Assembly: GCA_032716605.1 (NCBI GenBank)
Contig: CM064573.1
Span: forward strand, 7,152,543-7,216,542
Source of the DNA: Paralithodes platypus
Lineage: Eukaryota > Arthropoda > Malacostraca > Decapoda > Lithodidae
DNA: 64,000 bases
Direction: 5' to 3'
Shown here piece after piece: positions 62,718-64,000 of the stretch; positions within the stretch are counted from its first letter, which is position 1, and each line of letters begins with the position of its first letter. A program made the translations under genes and the position numbers. The notes beneath the pieces were generated by a model. It searched no databases and was not told the origin of the DNA. It saw nothing but the letters and a program-made list of their open reading frames with translations.

Positions 62718-63495
62718 TCAACTATTCACAAGCATTCTCCATTCACTCCTGTCCACCACCACTTCCCCTGCCTGATCTATAGACATTCCTCTATCATCCA
62801 AAGCCTTTCTTACACAGACTCTCCATCTCAATGGGGGTCTTCCTGCCCTTCTATCTCCCCTTGTACCTGACTCACATATTCTCTTTGTAAGCCTTTCATC
62901 TCCCATTCGTTCAACATGACCATACCAGCTCAGCACCCTTCTGTCCACTCTGGCTGACAAATGTTCCTGCTGCCCCACTCTCCTACGTATCTCTTCATTC
63001 CTCAATCTGTCTCTACGAGTAACTCCATACATACTCCTCAAGCAGCTCATCTCCATCACATCCAGCCCTCTTTTCTCCTTTTTCTTCAGAGCCCATGTCT
63101 CAGCCCCATACATCACTGTTGGCACAACAATTCCTTGATACAGTGCACTTTTTACTTTCACTCCGAGATTTCTCGTCTTCCACATACTTCCCATTGCTCC
63201 GAAAACCTTCCTTCCTTCACACACTCTCGGTTTTACCTCCACTTCCATACCTCCACTCCTGCTTATCGTTCCTCCTAGATATTTAAAACACTCTACTTGT
63301 TCCAATATTTCCCCATCCAGCCTCACATCTAGATTCACCCTATGCTCTCCCCTATTACACATCCATTACTTTACTTTTATTGACGTTCACCTTCAGTTTC
63401 CTCCTTCAACAAACCACACCAAACTCTTTGACTACCCGCTGCAGTTTCTCATCAGAATCCGCCACCAATGCTGTGTCATCAGCGAACAGCAACTG
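62718..63495 (-). pseudogene. RTE-like LINE E RT palm and C-terminus
   Basis: Begins QLLFADDTALVADSDEKLQ (motif C intact) and reads to a TGA in VVC-stop-RRKLKVNVNKSKVM, then a frameshift near 63350. The open part 62718-63362 follows: LDGEILEQVECFKYLGGTIS, VPTVMYGAETWALKKKEKR, MEMSCLRSMYGVTRRDRLR, LSWYGHVERMGDERLTKRI and RRAGRPPLRWRVCVRKAL, ending after SEWRMLVNS. The order FADDT, YLG, YGAETW, WYGHVERM, GRP-LRW matches the copy at 60411-61107. Confidence 0.88.
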
Positions 63496-63637
63496 AGCAA
63501 CTGGGCTGGTCTATCAGAGTGAGAACTGAGCGATCTCTGCCATACCCATAGCTTACTCTTACTATTCCTTTTACTTATATATTTTCTAGATCTCAAGTGA
63601 CGGCGTCTCATCCGTGGATTGACCTCCCAATCTACCA

Positions 63638-63902
63638 AGATTGGAAGCCAAAGAGTCACATTTTTCCTTTGCCCCTCAACTTTCTCTTCATAATTGCTGA
63701 GGGGCACAGGGCCCTTGGTGGGACTTTGGTTTCCCGGGCATTTCCGCACCCTCCTCAGCTCCCCGCCATGAAGTGGCTTCGGTTACCCAGACTTTATTGT
63801 GGTCGGCAGGGAGGGTTCTGTGGGGGTGCTCGGTTATGGCCTTGGCCTTGCTCGGGGCCTTGGGGCTGTTCGGCCAGGCAGCTTGGCGAACAACAACAAC
63901 AA
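63638..63902 (+). mobile_element. SINE-like element S1, copy 2, longest
   Basis: Inserted in LINE E on the opposite strand. The target duplication is CTCCCAATCTACCA at 63624-63637 and CTCCCAATCTCTACCA at 63903-63918 (2-bp indel). The S1 core starts at 63698 (GCTGAGGGGCACAGGG) and ends in (CAA)n. The 60 bp before it (AGATTGGAAGCCAAAGAGTC...) lies inside the duplication and may be the 5' part missing from copy 1. Confidence 0.82.
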
Positions 63903-64000
63903 CTCCCAATCTCTACCATTCTTTCCTACTAAACCCAATCATCTTCCCATAGTTCTCCTTTTCACCTCCCTCACCACACCATCCATAAACATATTAAACA

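Larger units (their letters stand above)
62327..64000 (-). mobile_element. RTE-like LINE E copy, interrupted twice, runs off the window
   Basis: Minus strand from the window edge: FMDGVVREVKRRTMG and NGRDWE (63905-64000), SINE S1 insertion (63638-63902), EVN (63618-63637), a 122-bp insertion (63496-63617), QLLFADDTALVADS (about 63450-63495), then the rest of the RT/C-terminus to 62718. The 3' UTR goes to 62327, where CTGAGCATATACTGTAGATA leads into the GATA tail. Confidence 0.85.

Overview
This is a eukaryotic, AT-rich, repeat-dominated window with no recognisable host protein-coding gene, rRNA or tRNA. Long (CT/GA)n, (CA)n and (AT)n microsatellites, many minisatellites, several LINE families in various stages of decay, a Penelope-like element and small TTAA-flanked elements together suggest a decapod crustacean, perhaps a crab. 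This attribution is an inference from repeat content. One 100-base assembly gap lies at 26846-26945. No bacterial feature types (operons, CRISPR, IS elements) are present.

Five LINE groups can be separated by protein motifs and 3' tails. LINE A has 3' tail (CTTTGTACTC)n and copies at 5431-6842, 13945-15925, 34241-36423 on the minus strand and 58606-60410. LINE B has a (TTCTTATG)n tail and one copy at 11589-12834. LINE C has an (ATCTATGTAA)n tail, copies at 15981-18661 and 31683-32822, and fragments at 31521-31650, 37379-37651 and 40378-40480. LINE D is Jockey/I-like with a 3' stem-loop and A-rich tail; its 3' part is at 9336-10640 and endonuclease remnants are at 3723-3865 and 37040-37363. 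The RTE-like group has a GATA tail, with copies or fragments at 3272-3487, 19282-19380, 53588-53964, 58372-61107 and 62327-64000.

Layout: 1-741 35-bp minisatellite; 2.7-3.9 kb small repeats and LINE remnants; 5.3-6.9 kb LINE A carrying a TIR element; 8.2-8.7 kb internally duplicated repeat; 9.1-10.8 kb LINE D split by a TTAA element; 11.4-12.9 kb LINE B inside an older repeat; 13.3-13.7 kb 73-bp minisatellite; 13.8-18.7 kb a chain of repeat, (CT)n, LINE A (with TTAA element), (CT)n and LINE C (with a SINE-like insertion); 19.8-22.6 kb Penelope-like head-to-head pair; 23.8-24.2 kb minisatellite carrying ten CRE palindromes; 25.5-26.7 kb 39-bp minisatellite; 30.0-30.5 kb 60-bp minisatellite; 31.5-32.8 kb LINE C pieces; 32.9-33.4 kb about 73-bp minisatellite; 33.8-38.3 kb GA tract, LINE A, CT tract, LINE D and C fragments and a third TTAA element; 38-58 kb sparse, mostly unique-looking AT-rich DNA with microsatellites and a 74-bp-arm inverted repeat at 44692-44860; 58.4-61.1 kb RTE-like LINE split by LINE A; 61.4-61.8 kb 21-bp minisatellite; 62.3-64.0 kb RTE-like LINE split by a SINE.

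The most informative structure is nesting. Several insertions can be read exactly because removing the insert and one target duplication restores the interrupted LINE reading frame. This defines a TTAA-targeting, piggyBac-like non-autonomous family of 478-480 bp (three copies) and a CAA-tailed SINE-like family. LINE A and LINE C copies repeatedly sit between (TC)n tracts, which suggests insertion into microsatellites.
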